From: Nemania diffusa
Lineage: Eukaryota; Ascomycota; Sordariomycetes; Xylariales; Xylariaceae
NCBI GenBank assembly: GCA_038501195.1
Contig: JBBPUQ010000010.1
Coordinates: 451,501 to 515,500 of the forward strand
Direction of reading: 5' to 3'
Length of the DNA stretch: 64,000 nt
Every line of letters starts with the position of its first letter. Within the stretch, counting starts at the first letter, position 1. Below the pieces are notes generated by a model. It was not told the origin of the DNA. It searched no databases and was given only the letters and a program-made list of their open reading frames with translations. Of the stretch, positions 27,101-37,636 are shown in pieces. The position numbers were made by a program, and so were the translations under genes.

Positions 27101-27260
27101 CCGAAGGATCGAACCCCATTTGAGCCGCGAGTTCCGGGGGGAGCACAGAGAGGCCTTCATGACTGTAGGCTCCGAAAATCGAGGGCGGTTGGTTCATCAG
27201 CGCTGGTGGGTGCATGCCCGGAATCTGGAATGCTCCCGGATCGACCCTGAGATGGTCCAT
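24112..27260 (-). CDS. Zn2Cys6 fungal-specific transcription factor
   Basis: Six exons on the minus strand: 27260-27054, 26960-26833, 26763-26699, 26617-26291, 26235-24999 and 24946-24112, total 932 residues, all junctions in phase. The Zn2Cys6 cluster is [18 protein letters not shown] then [10 protein letters not shown]: Cys 71, 74, 81, 88, 91 and 98, preceded by the basic KRRRIAR. A dimerisation helix ([18 protein letters not shown], about 113-132) follows, rebuilt across introns 2 and 3. The fungal-specific middle homology region spans about 310-570 ([39 protein letters not shown] with [18 protein letters not shown]). The C terminus is Asn/Ser/Gly-rich and probably an activation region. 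The start is the first ATG (MDHLRVDPG). This is a nuclear DNA-binding regulator; I cannot name its targets or a confident ortholog. Confidence 0.9.
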
Positions 27261-30210
27261 AATAGGTTTGAGCACTTGTGTCTATCTGCAGCTGTCGTTG
27301 TTGTCGTAATCGATACCGTGGGAGTAACGGAGACTAGCTTTAAGGCGCTGGAGCTGGCGCTGGCGCTGGCAACTGCACATGCAGGCAATCTTAATCTTGT
27401 TCTTTGTCGAGGCAAATGATGACAAAGATAATCCGTGGATGCGGCGGCGGTCGGGTCCGAGGGAGGCAGACAAGATTCGACACCAAAAATGCAAACTATA
27501 TGTAAAAGAGCTCTTCGGTGGGTTGGTAAGTACACAATGGAGAAATTAAAAGAGCGAAACTAGCATAGGATACCAGTGGAGGGTCCAGAATTAGTGAAGA
27601 AGGGAGAAAAACAAGAGAAGCATCCCTCCTAACACATTAAAGGTATTGAGACGGCGGTATTGAGACAGGCACACGTGGGATATGGGATTCGGCTTTAAGT
27701 TACATGGCACATGTACCTACATATCTATCTACCTGGTACCTAAAACACGGTAGTGTGTCCATGTACATATCTTTAGATCCCGCTCGTGCATATTGTACCT
27801 ACCTAGGGCAACTAGGTATATTCCTACAAATCTATATTGATTTATAACAACCCCGCTAAAGACCAGTACCTACCTATAAAAAGTCAGATTATATACATGT
27901 ATACATCTGCAGTGGAAATGTTTCTGGTCTACCTACCTAGATTAGAAATCAAGCGTGGGCTGGGTATGTTGTGAAGCAGAGTGCTTATTCGTTCGTTAAC
28001 AATGAGCGAGGGGGCTGAGCGGGCTAGTGTTGAGAGCAGGCGGCTTGGGTGCACCTATTCTCGCGCTCGTACTCGGATTAGGTGTCATTGAGGGGGGGAG
28101 CAGCATACTTACATATATATGTACTTACACACAACAGCCTGGCAGCTATTAAAAGATCATGCGATACATATTTGCGCAACACCAAGGGACTCTTCGCGCG
28201 CCAGAAAAAGGCATGGTGATGGCAATGACAATAGCGATTAGGTACAATAATGATGATTAATCGAACCTCTATCTGTATAGAGATTGAGCACTAAGTAAAA
28301 GCCCCTCCATATTCTGTACCTGCAGTTCCTCCTACCTAGTACGATGTAGGTACTTGTACGTATAGATACCCAATATGAGAGGCATGCGCACACGTTGACC
28401 CTTAAAGAACGTACCTATACGGATGATGGGCATGGGTGGGCTTACACTAAGTTTCGTCACGCTTGATTCCTGAGCCCTCAGGCAGAGCTTAGGTATTCTG
28501 TACTTACCTATACCTATACGTATACGCGTACATGACGATCCTCTCGTAGTAGCACCCGGTAAAATATATACAGGTATGTACAGTATTTTACATCTTGACA
28601 CATTGGTCAGGCAACGAGACACTCGTGGTAGACCATCTTTTCTCCGTCTACCTTATATCCTTCTACCTATATACAGTACCTACATCGCGCAGCTCAAGAA
28701 TGAGGACAAGCGCCGGGATGAGAACGAGCACTAGAACAAGGGGTGATGTCCGGGGACGTACCCCAAGTTACCCTTCATTTAACCTACTTAGGTAGGTATA
28801 GGTACCTATCGTTGACCAGCTTCTCGGAGGAGGGTCGAGACCGTGGACTACCTACCTAAGGTACGTTAGATGGATTGTAAAGCATCACAACATTGTGGGA
28901 ACAGATGAATGATTGCCCACTTGATCGTCATGCTTTGTACCACGTTACCGCAATTAATTCTTCGCTGGGTCAATGCTTCGCCAATGCACAATAAATCCCC
29001 ATGCCGGGAATTGTAATACTTTGACTGTAACCCGGGGGCATTGCACGCACGCTTGCGGCGTTTAGGATCTGCTATCCGTGTAAGTAATACAACTGTGCTA
29101 CTACCTATCTACTACTACCTACATGTAAAGGTTGGCTTTGCTCAGCCTGCCTTCACATCAATCGCTTAAGGTCGCATGACCCTCCAGGACGGAGAGCAAT
29201 TACGTCTCTCTATCCGCGCTCTGTAGCCTTGACAGAGCATTTTGCTCTGCCGTCTCCTTATCGATTCATTAATACAGGTCCATTACCAGAGGTACGAGTA
29301 GGTATTCTATACGCAACATATTTTCGTAGATTACCTCATGTATCTAGTCTGCACGCTAACAGGTCAGTATGAAGCACCAAACCCAACGAACAGACTTCCG
29401 TGTTTCAGGTATTGCGGTAATTGATACGGGTCAATTCTCAGCGTGCACTAGATATCTACCTAGCCAGTGAACGAATGCCATTGTTATCGGATGTCGTGCT
29501 GCAAGCATTTGTCACGCAATGCCAAAGGCGACATGTATGTGAAGAGTATGTATGTAGACCAACCTCCATCTCAAGTTTCACAACTGTCTCATATTGTGGT
29601 TTTGCCCCAGGTCTTCTACCATGAACCAATAATGACCTTCTAGGCCTTCAGAACTACCCGTGCATTCCGTACCCTGATGGAACCATGTCTGTGCGTCGAT
29701 GAAGCTTACAAGTCATTGCAATATTCTCTGCTTTCATAGAGTTAGGACTATGGACCTAGACCACCGTTAGCGGATAGGAAGCCATATTTTAGACCCAAAA
29801 TACATAGCCACAGGTTCTTTCGAGAAACACTACAGATCATACCTGCTGGGACTGGGACATACATTAGTTCGTCCCGACCTCCTCAGAGTACAATGAGAAT
29901 TGCACAACAATAGTCGCACACAACCTAACCAGCTTAACAACAGGACATTTCTTCGATAAAGTATAACATGTGTAGATCATGTTATTTGGACTGGCTGATT
30001 TTTCTGATTTATTCCTTCGAGAGGTGGTTTCATTATATACAAGAAATCCAGTCTTTGAACTAGATCTGGAGCATAAAATGTGCTCACTAATCTCCGCCCA
30101 TCTGCGACGAAGTCTATTCAAGTAGAAACTCTAAAAACATTGTCGGTGTACTAAGTGGGAGATTAAAGGGTGTTGTAAGCATATGGGTATCCCCCGTAGA
30201 GATACTGGGT
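27261..30210. other. Long intergenic region rich in TAGGTA palindromes
   Basis: Nearly 3 kb without a supportable gene. TACCTA/TAGGTA tracts are dense at 27,715-27,960 and 28,780-28,870. Open frames reach 99 codons at most and lack motifs. The right-hand part is presumably the promoter and 5' UTR of the Zn2Cys6 gene and the 3' flank of the surface protein gene. Confidence 0.6.
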
Positions 30211-31896
30211 TCAAAGGTTTTCAGTGAACCTAGAGAAAGATCCATGAGACCGTGTTGGTGTATCATGAGATACGCGTGAAGTTGCCCGAGGGTCCGCAGA
30301 CTGCGTCGGGGACTCTATGACATGGTCGTCAGAGAATGGGTCGCTGAACGGACTCGATGTCGCGACTGCAGTTCGGGCCGGGCTAGCATGGAAAACCGGG
30401 ATACTAGTCTCTTGCAGCATCGGAGAGCCGACTGCTAATCTTGACAGGGCTGCCTCGCCGAATAAACTTTGAGACGCTCGGTAGTCGATCGATTGGTCGC
30501 TCATCATAGTTTCTCTTGGATCCGAGTAACCATCACCACCAAATTGCAAGACAGGTGGTAATTTCCGGCCAGATATCTTCGCAAACCCTCTTTCTCCACC
30601 ATCAGATAATACCGTACTCTTCGAAAAGCGATTATGCCCGGATAGATTAGCTAGCGCAGCAGGAATAGCAAATGGGATCGATCGCCGCCTTTCAGACATG
30701 CCCCCATCACCAGCAGGGCCCCCGGTTCCTCCAGTCGTCGTAGCACCATACCCTCTGTCATTTCTAGACGCTTGTAGGAGTTTCATACTAGATTGGCGCT
30801 TCTTCCATCTAAAAACAACTGCAGCGAGCAGCAAGATGATTGCAAGTCCAGAAATTGCTCCTACCACACTCCCGGCAATAGTTGCTGCTGACGTATTTCC
30901 CGAGGCTGAACTGGAGGCAGAAGCCGAAGCAGAGCCATCGCCGTTACCTGTGTCGGAACTCGAGCCTATTCCATTGCCGCCGTTGATTGAAGTGACGCTA
31001 GGCTCCGCAGTGCTGGTGAAGTAAGCTACACTAGAAGATGATACAGACGTCGACGTCTCGGAAACTGAATGTGTAGATACGGATGAAGCATGTGTTGGTT
31101 TAGAATGACTAATAGTTGCACCACCGAGGGCTGAGAAGTTACGATCGCTTGCAGCAGTAAATGAATGTAGAGAAATGGACGAGTTGCTAAAAGCAGAGGA
31201 CGAAAGAGCTGCAGAAAGTGTCAGATTAGAGCACGATGATACAAGGCTACAATACTGACTGGAATTGGATAGGCCACCGAGTGAAGGGAAGACAGGGGTC
31301 GCAGATAAAGGAGTGGACGTAATAGGCGCATAAGATAATGTAGGAAACGATATAGGCATAGAAGATCCCGAAGATGCTACAATCGAGTCTATAGACGATG
31401 AAGAGGGTGACAGGCCCGCACCACCATTTCCGCCGTCACTAGTACTGCTATTTGAAGTCGTGTCCAGGGGATAGGTAGGCGATGTTTGTTCGCTGCTGGT
31501 AGGGATAGCCGACTCTGATTGACTACCGATAATCACAGATGCAGTTGGGGAATCGTGCGCTAGGGTCTGGGTTATAGTCGAACCGGCCACGTCAGTTATC
31601 TGGAGAACGGAGATGGTCTCGACGATGACGACAACGTCCGAGGTGTTGTCCGCATTGTCATCCGAAGTGTCACGTTCATTAACCTTGCCGACTCTCTGAG
31701 AGCGAAGGTGATGGAGGTGCTGGTGGTTGTGGTTGTGGTTGTGATGGTGCGAGGAGTCTGCGTTGCGAAAATGAAGGTGTGCGCGTTGTTGCTCCTGCTC
31801 CTGCTCCTGCTCCTGTGCTTGTGCCTGTTCTCGTTGCTGGTGCCGACCGAGGTCCCGGGTCTGAGGGAGTGAAGACCCGGAAACCTGATCGGTCAT
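30211..31896 (-). CDS. Ser/Thr-rich single-pass membrane protein (Mid2/Wsc-like architecture)
   Basis: One exon of 561 residues. The order is: an N-terminal low-complexity part with Gln/Glu alternation and a His/Asn tract (about 25-70), a long Ser/Thr-rich region to about residue 335, one hydrophobic segment (GAISGLAIILLLAAVVF, about 345-365) followed at once by the stop-transfer cluster RWKKR, and a cytoplasmic tail of about 190 residues with Ser and Pro. This layout matches O-glycosylated surface proteins and wall-stress sensors, but no WSC or other extracellular domain is visible, so the role is not assigned. No signal peptide is seen at the chosen ATG. An upstream exon could supply one, or the membrane segment acts as a signal anchor. 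The region antisense to it contains only shadow frames. Confidence 0.75.
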   Translation of the reverse strand: MTDQVSGSSLPQTRDLGRHQQREQAQAQEQEQEQEQQRAHLHFRNADSSHHHNHNHNHQHLHHLRSQRVGKVNERDTSDDNADNTSDVVVIVETISVLQITDVAGSTITQTLAHDSPTASVIIGSQSESAIPTSSEQTSPTYPLDTTSNSSTSDGGNGGAGLSPSSSSIDSIVASSGSSMPISFPTLSYAPITSTPLSATPVFPSLGGLSNSSQYCSLVSSCSNLTLSAALSSSAFSNSSISLHSFTAASDRNFSALGGATISHSKPTHASSVSTHSVSETSTSVSSSSVAYFTSTAEPSVTSINGGNGIGSSSDTGNGDGSASASASSSASGNTSAATIAGSVVGAISGLAIILLLAAVVFRWKKRQSSMKLLQASRNDRGYGATTTGGTGGPAGDGGMSERRRSIPFAIPAALANLSGHNRFSKSTVLSDGGERGFAKISGRKLPPVLQFGGDGYSDPRETMMSDQSIDYRASQSLFGEAALSRLAVGSPMLQETSIPVFHASPARTAVATSSPFSDPFSDDHVIESPTQSADPRATSRVSHDTPTRSHGSFSRFTENL

Positions 31897-34566
31897 CGCG
31901 GCGTGGCGGTGTAAAAGGGGAATACGAGGTGTTTCTCGACAGATGCGTTCAAAAATCTGGGCAGAGTGTGCTGACTTGCTGGTAGGAGGGTATAACGAAT
32001 GCGCTAGGTTGCCGATCGTGTGGGGGCTTCCATTGTTATCATCACCACCCTCTCTCGATTCTCGTCTCGTCTCTTTGTTCGCGGTCGCGTCGTCTCTACC
32101 TGTTCGTCATCATTACTGTCGGCGAGCGTCTGGTACCGGACATCTACACCTAATGGCCGACGGGGCTAGAAAGGGAGAAAGAGAAGAGCGAAGGATTGGG
32201 GCCAGGTTTGGCGGAAGGGCTGTGTCTATAATACCTAATAACATACGCCGCATAGCACCAATTTTAAAATGAGCGAGCGCCCTTCGGCCCCTTCCAAACA
32301 GTGGGCGACGTCGTGTCCAAGCATGGGCAGTACACGCTAGTACCTACCTAGGTAGATTAGGTAGATTAGTAGCGTTCAAATAGGTCGTACAGAGTATATA
32401 ATGTACCTTCTATGTAGGTACCTATAGGGGGGAACCCGTTTTTAGGACACGCTGTTAACAGTGATGTTAGCTGTATTTTTATCCATATACTGAAGGGCTA
32501 GTCCAACAGAGTGCCGGCCGGTCCACTTCAGTTCTAGTCTTTTCGACATATACGCTGTTATATCGTACGCAGTGTTACAAGAAAACAAAATGTTACAATA
32601 ATGTTGTAATATAGACAGAAAGACCTTTCTAGCTTAGTTTTTAAAAAACAGCAGGTGTAACTGAAATAAAGTAGCAGTTTCGGCGTAGCAATAAAAACTT
32701 GTTATGTAGTTACTACAACGCTATTGTACAATGCATATAACAGAATAACCAAAAAACCGACAGTGCGACGTAGAAAACACGCAAGTTCCAGCGTGTCCTA
32801 AAACCGGGTTCCCCCCTATAGGTAGGTAAGTATGTACTGCGTACATATAAAAGAGTTACTTAGGTGCTGAATACAGACGTCCAATCAAGCAACATGATAT
32901 TCACTATGTATCATAGCGCAACCATTACGCAGTATGTAGACACCAGGGCTACCTACCTAGATTACCAAGTAGAAAAGAACTTACTCATGATACATACTTA
33001 GGTATGTAGACTACATTTATATGTAGGTAGGTACCTAATCTACGTACGCAGTATGTACCTGTTAATTAAGTAATACAAACAAATCGCAAGGGTCCAAAAC
33101 TTAGATTCAACTCTTGTCCCCCTATTTTCGGTACGACGCTGTGTTCGCTCAATATTAGTATCTACCTACCCTGTACGGCATAGATACCTGTATTGGGACG
33201 CCTATCGTACTCCGAATTAGTTTAGCGCGCCACGGCTTTTACTCAGGCTTTTCTCTCCCTGGGTAGTAGATAACATGTAGGATACATTGGAGCTTAGAAG
33301 CAACGACGCTTGGCAAAAACATACACCCAATAAAAACCGTGCGTGTCGATCTATGTGCTACTTATAGGTATCTGTACTGTAGGTATCATGCGTACTCTAG
33401 GAAGGCACGAGGAGAGTTGCATGTAGCCGCCATATACGCATACATACGAGACATTGCGATCTCGTATTTCTCCAAGCAGGATTGATTTGGCCTCAACGTC
33501 CACAAGCATCCTATGTACTCACTCTGTTAACAGGTTTTGACCGAAGAATATTACGGGTTCCACAGTTACGTACGTGGTCTAGAATCCGCCTACAGGTAAT
33601 CCATGTATCCACTTAGCTATGGACGTCGGGCTTTTTTCTTGAAACGTTTATGCGCGCATATGTACAGAATAAACAATGACCAAATGCGCACGCATTTACC
33701 ACGGGTGCAGCTTGCTCTCATTTATAGGCTTTAGTATGAGCTAGGCAGGAGCAATCCAACGTTATTAAGTGCTATTGAGGAAATTATATATTCTACCCAT
33801 ACCACGGGGACATAAGGATTCCAGCGCAAAACCATAAGGTTCTAGATAGATAATTGGAGACAAATCACAGTTATTGATTCATGATGTTAGGGAAGCGAGA
33901 TTGCCCTAGGTACACCACCGTAGGTACACGATTGGACTTGCAAGTTTGTTCCGATATATGAATGGCGTGTTCTTTGTTTTTTATCACATAGCATGCTATT
34001 CTACCACTACGACCTCTATATCAGAAAACCCAACTATTTATTTCGGTACTAAGCAACTATGCTAGACATCTATGTAAATTACCTAGTAAGATATTATTCA
34101 AGTTCCCCATTTGTATATTATGTCTATTAGGTTTATTCCAAAAGCTATGTATATACATTAGATTATAATTGTTCAACGGGAAGTAGCATGAGGAAATTGC
34201 TGATATCGTTCTAGAGTAAGAACTTTGAATGTTGTGAGATCCCTCCTCACTATCTGGATTGTTATCGCTTTTTAGTATTATACCAGGGATTACAGTGCTC
34301 AAAAATAAGTCGGACATAATCTGGAAGCTTTGTAGGCATGCCGCATTTGCAATGCAATGCAATTACAGGAACAATAATTTTACCCTCACGTAAAATATTT
34401 AAGTTACTAGACTTGACAGTTATATTATACCTATTCATGCACTTTTAACAGACACCAAAATTGATATAGAATCCAAGCAAGCTCGATAATCTGTTGGGTA
34501 TCAATAAGATTTAGTAAAGCAACATGAACACCAATAACTCCATATAATGCCTAAACAAAGCAACCT
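31897..34566. other. Intergenic region carrying a MITE
   Basis: No gene is seen. It contains TAGGTA palindromes (32,340-32,425 and 32,950-33,060), the MITE at 32425-32818, and a 16-bp CATACACCCAATAAAA core at 33320-33335 shared with elements near 35.5 and 36.1 kb. The section from 33.9 to 34.5 kb is AT-rich. Confidence 0.6.
32425..32818. mobile_element. 394-bp MITE with 30-bp terminal inverted repeats
   Basis: The left end (32425-32454, beginning TAGGGGGGAACCCG and ending AGGACACGCTG) and the right end (32789-32818, reverse complement) match at 29 of 30 positions. Both ends are flanked by TA (32423-32424 and 32819-32820), as expected for insertion by a Tc1/mariner-like (pogo/Fot1) transposase. 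The 334-bp interior is AT-rich with no long open frame, so the element is non-autonomous. No transposase source is present in the window. The near-perfect repeats suggest a fairly recent insertion. Confidence 0.88.
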
Positions 34567-35235
34567 TTACGCAAAAGCCACTCTCTTCTTCTTAGATTTC
34601 ACATTCGTACCTACGGATACAGCATCCGAAATGTCGTCTTTATCACCATCTCCAGGTGTCTTATTTCGTTTCCTCTTCTTGCGTAGCGAGTCTTTCGTCT
34701 CGTCAAGCCTCGCCTTTCTCTCGGTCTCTTTCTTCTCGGCTTCAATGCGGCGCGCTTCGCGGACCTCCTCCATTTGCCGCGCCTTGATCATCTTGGACTC
34801 GATCTGGCCTTCTTTTTCAGCTTGTACGATGGCGAGGATTGTGCTCATGCTCTCCTATTCCACAATTGTAAGCTTCCGCGCCAATTTCGCAATTCTCTGT
34901 CAAACTTGAATTATGGGCATGTATCAACACACCTTATCATCAACAAAAATCTTGCCCTTCTTCTTCCCTTTTGGCTTTGTGACGCCGACAGGTGTGATCA
35001 TGTTCAACTGTGGAATTCCCAGCTCTTTCTCCGTATATAGCTTCTTCTTCTTCTTCTTTAGCAGATCGGCTATTGTTCGACCCTTCACCTGCTTCCCCAA
35101 GGGTGGCGCTGTGGTTTTCTTTTTAGACTTGGTGATACCATCTGCAGAATTAGACTTGGACGACTTGCTTGAGCCAATTCCAGATTTGTTGGCGGCATGT
35201 TTATTCTTAATAGTTCTCGTTCTCTGTGGCGCCAT
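34567..35235 (-). CDS. LOC1: Loc1-like 60S ribosome assembly / mRNA localisation protein
   Basis: Two exons, 35235-34933 and 34854-34567, split by a 78-nt intron with a GTGTGT donor; 196 residues. It is very basic. The first half has Lys-rich nuclear-type tracts and the core [22 protein letters not shown] then KIFVDDK. The second half is a charged helix ([20 protein letters not shown], then [15 protein letters not shown]) ending in a Lys/Arg tail. This is the standard layout of filamentous-fungal Loc1, a nucleolar RNA-binding protein needed for 60S subunit assembly and, in yeast, ASH1 mRNA localisation. Each exon alone would look like a separate small protein. Confidence 0.9.
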
Positions 35236-35443
35236 TATGATTTATGCAGTCGTGGGGATATGAGTGGTGAGTTGTATCGTTGCGTCGCGATGGTTAGACA
35301 ACCGACACTAAGAAAAATATTTTGGGAAGGGAAGATACTTATCGATAACAATATAATATGACTTCGTACGTAAGTACCTCGGGCAGGCGGGGCATGGATT
35401 AGGTACATAGGTACCTAGGGTAGGTGGGGCTGATTACCTAGGT

Positions 35444-35602
35444 CCACTCGGCACAACGACTTAAAAGTGGGTACGCGGGGCCGAGCGTTATTTGCATACA
35501 CCCAATAAAATTATTATCTGAGCATAGTTTTATACTATTATTGGGTATATATAAATAAGCCTGGCCCCGTAATTTAACTTTTATGTCACTGTGCCGAATG
35601 GG
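35444..35602. repeat. Diverged foldback (TIR) element
   Basis: Bases from about 35444 to 35510 are matched, in reverse complement, by about 35537-35602. Shared blocks are CGGCACA, TAAAAGT, CGGGGCC, TTATTT and ATACCCAATAA/ACACCCAATAA. The loop between the arms is about 26 nt. Identity is well below that of the MITE at 32.4 kb, so this is an older element. No clear target duplication is visible. Confidence 0.6.
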
Positions 35603-35845
35603 CGCTTAAAGGGATAGGTAGATCGCCCCCTTTAGGAAAGTTCCCAAGGTTGTGAGCCGTGCGAGCTACATACATATGTATCTACCAACGCATAAGTTCT
35701 TAGGTACCTACCTCCAGGCTACTACAACTTTCTTTGTACCATCGAAACCAAATGATTGGCAGATATATACTCGCCGGATTTAGGCCGAAAGTCCTACAGT
35801 AGCAGTAGATTTGCTTTATAAGTTGAGTTGCGAGAAATCATCTCT

Positions 35846-35947
35846 AGCGAAGTAGCTCAATAGCCCACTGGAGATAACTCCAGGTATCCATACGCAGCCC
35901 GGAGTGTTCGAGCCATCGAACACTCCAACAAAACCTTCGCTTTTTTT
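35846..35947 (+). ncRNA. Candidate tRNA-like Pol III transcript
   Basis: Bases 35846-35852 (AGCGAAG) pair perfectly with 35935-35941 (CTTCGCT), which run straight into a T tract to 35947. Immediately inside the stem is TAGCTCAATAG (an A-box-like match), and GTTCGAGCC (35906-35914) is a full match to the B-box consensus. Two internal hairpins are perfect: CTGGAG/CTCCAG (35868-35883) and an 11-bp stem at 35901-35926. A normal cloverleaf T-arm does not form, so this may be a degenerate tRNA, a tRNA-derived element or another Pol III RNA. Function is unknown. Confidence 0.4.
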
Positions 35948-36045
35948 ACTCTTACTCATTTTCCAGTATCCTCTTTTTTGTTAGGTCTTTTTTAATTTTT
36001 CTTAAAAATATGTATGAATAAGTAAAATCCCTTTGAAACCCATTT

Positions 36046-36109
36046 CAGCACCGTGACTTAAAAACTGCAATATCGGGGTGCTCGCCAAGTTGCATACACC
36101 AATAAAACT
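36046..36109. repeat. Related copy of the foldback arm in the HIS3 promoter
   Basis: This matches the left arm at 35444-35510 in the same order: CAGCAC, GACTTAAAA, CGGGG and TTGCATACACC-AATAAAA. A possible decayed right arm (ACTTTTAAGG and GTG blocks) follows near 36143-36173. It lies less than 350 bp upstream of the HIS3 start. Confidence 0.55.
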
Positions 36110-36392
36110 CATATGCAGCCCTTTAAGTGGGTCTAGTATTCACTTTTAAGGATACCTAGTGAAGTGCGGTACGTTTGCTGGTTGGTCAATTGCCACTCAG
36201 CCTGCTGTGGTTAGTTATCAACACCGATGCTCGGAATGCGTCACCTAAAAAGTTGATAATAAAACAACCCAAATTACAGGATTTTATATAAAGCGTGAAG
36301 TTGCTGACTTCCACTCTAGCCATCCACCACGCTCACAAAGATATATCGCCTCCGTTTTTAATTCAAGAAATAAAATCAGAAACACTTCCACA

Positions 36393-37261
36393 ATGGGGTC
36401 TACGACGAAACCTCGCTGGGCAGCTGTCACTCGTGACACTAACGAGACCAAAATCCAGCTGGCGCTGAACTTGGATGGGGGCGCATTCCCGCCCGAGACC
36501 GATGTGCGCCTCAAGGCCGTGACGGAGGAGTGCCACGCCAGCCAAACTAGCCAGTCCCAGACCATCAGCATCAACACAGGCATCGGCTTCCTAGATCACA
36601 TGCTACATGCCCTGACAAAGCACGCCGGCTGGAGTCTGGTTCTAGCTTGCAAGGGTGACCTACATAGTACGTTTGCAGCCGTCACTTCCACTTAGGACGA
36701 CGAGTTTCGCCTTTGCTCGATTGTACTCCGCTCAGCTTGACGGTTAAGACAGTACCTTAAACAGCTACAGATAAATACCAAACAGCGGAGGAAGAGCAAC
36801 AGCCTGAAAATAGTGGCTCAAAGCGGACACATGCTGACACAACTTTAGTTGACGACCACCACACGGCCGAGGACGTCTGCCTGGCGCTGGGATACGCATT
36901 CGCATCAGCCCTAGGCTCAGCCTCGGGCCTTGCCCGCTTCGGGTCCGCCTACGCACCACTAGACGAGGCCCTGTCACGGGCCGTCGTTGACCTTTCAAAC
37001 AGACCGTTCTGCGTAGTGGACCTCGGCCTCAAGCGCGAAAAAATCGGCGACCTGAGCACCGAAATGTTACCGCACTGCTTCCAGAGTTTCGCGCAGGCAG
37101 CCCGGATCACACTACACGTCGACTGTCTCCGGGGAGAGAATGACCACCACCGTGCGGAGAGCGCCTTCAAGGCCTTTGCTGTTGCCATACGCAACGCGAC
37201 AGCGCGGGTCCCGGGTAAGGAAGGTGAAGTCCCGAGCACGAAGGGTACGCTAAGTGTATGA
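36393..37261 (+). CDS. HIS3: Imidazoleglycerol-phosphate dehydratase
   Basis: Two exons, 36393-36666 and 36849-37261, with a 182-nt intron (GTACGT donor) that splits [13 protein letters not shown]; 228 residues, normal for the family. Family motifs are all present: the FLDHMLHAL metal-site motif, [12 protein letters not shown], and the second histidine cluster [13 protein letters not shown]. The enzyme removes water from imidazole glycerol phosphate (sixth step of histidine synthesis) and binds manganese. It is divergent from LOC1 and convergent with the MARVEL-type gene. Confidence 0.97.
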
Positions 37262-37636
37262 CGAGAAGGAAACCGGTCTTGGGGGTGTACGGGAGCCAGT
37301 AAAACTTTTAAATATAATCCATTCCTTTACTACTTCATGATTTCACATGTGAATATGGGAAACAATCCAGACTATACTCCCTCCCCAAAGTTCTACTAAG
37401 TTACACCAGAGGATAGACGGCAAAATTGCTGCAAAGTACGGTAGCACCAACTAATTAGACCAACGTTAAATTGTGTATATACAATTTGTAGAAAAGAAGT
37501 AGCGCATTACAATTATCGGGCATTTATCAAACAGAAACAATCAACAAATCGATAGTCACAGCCCTCCTAGTCCACGACCCTACATTAGTCATGCGACTAA
37601 ATAATCTTATAGTTCGCCATTTCACCCTATATTTCT

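Larger units (their letters stand above)
35236..36392. other. Divergent promoter region of LOC1 and HIS3 with repeats
   Basis: This contains an imperfect foldback element (35444-35602), a structured Pol III-like locus (35846-35947) and a copy of the foldback arm (36046-36109) inside the likely HIS3 promoter. No protein gene is seen. Confidence 0.6.

Noticed and set aside
35846..35941. Calling this locus an ordinary tRNA with an anticodon
   Set aside because: The boxes and acceptor-like stem fit, but no normal T-arm or anticodon arm could be folded by hand, so it is listed only as a tRNA-like candidate.
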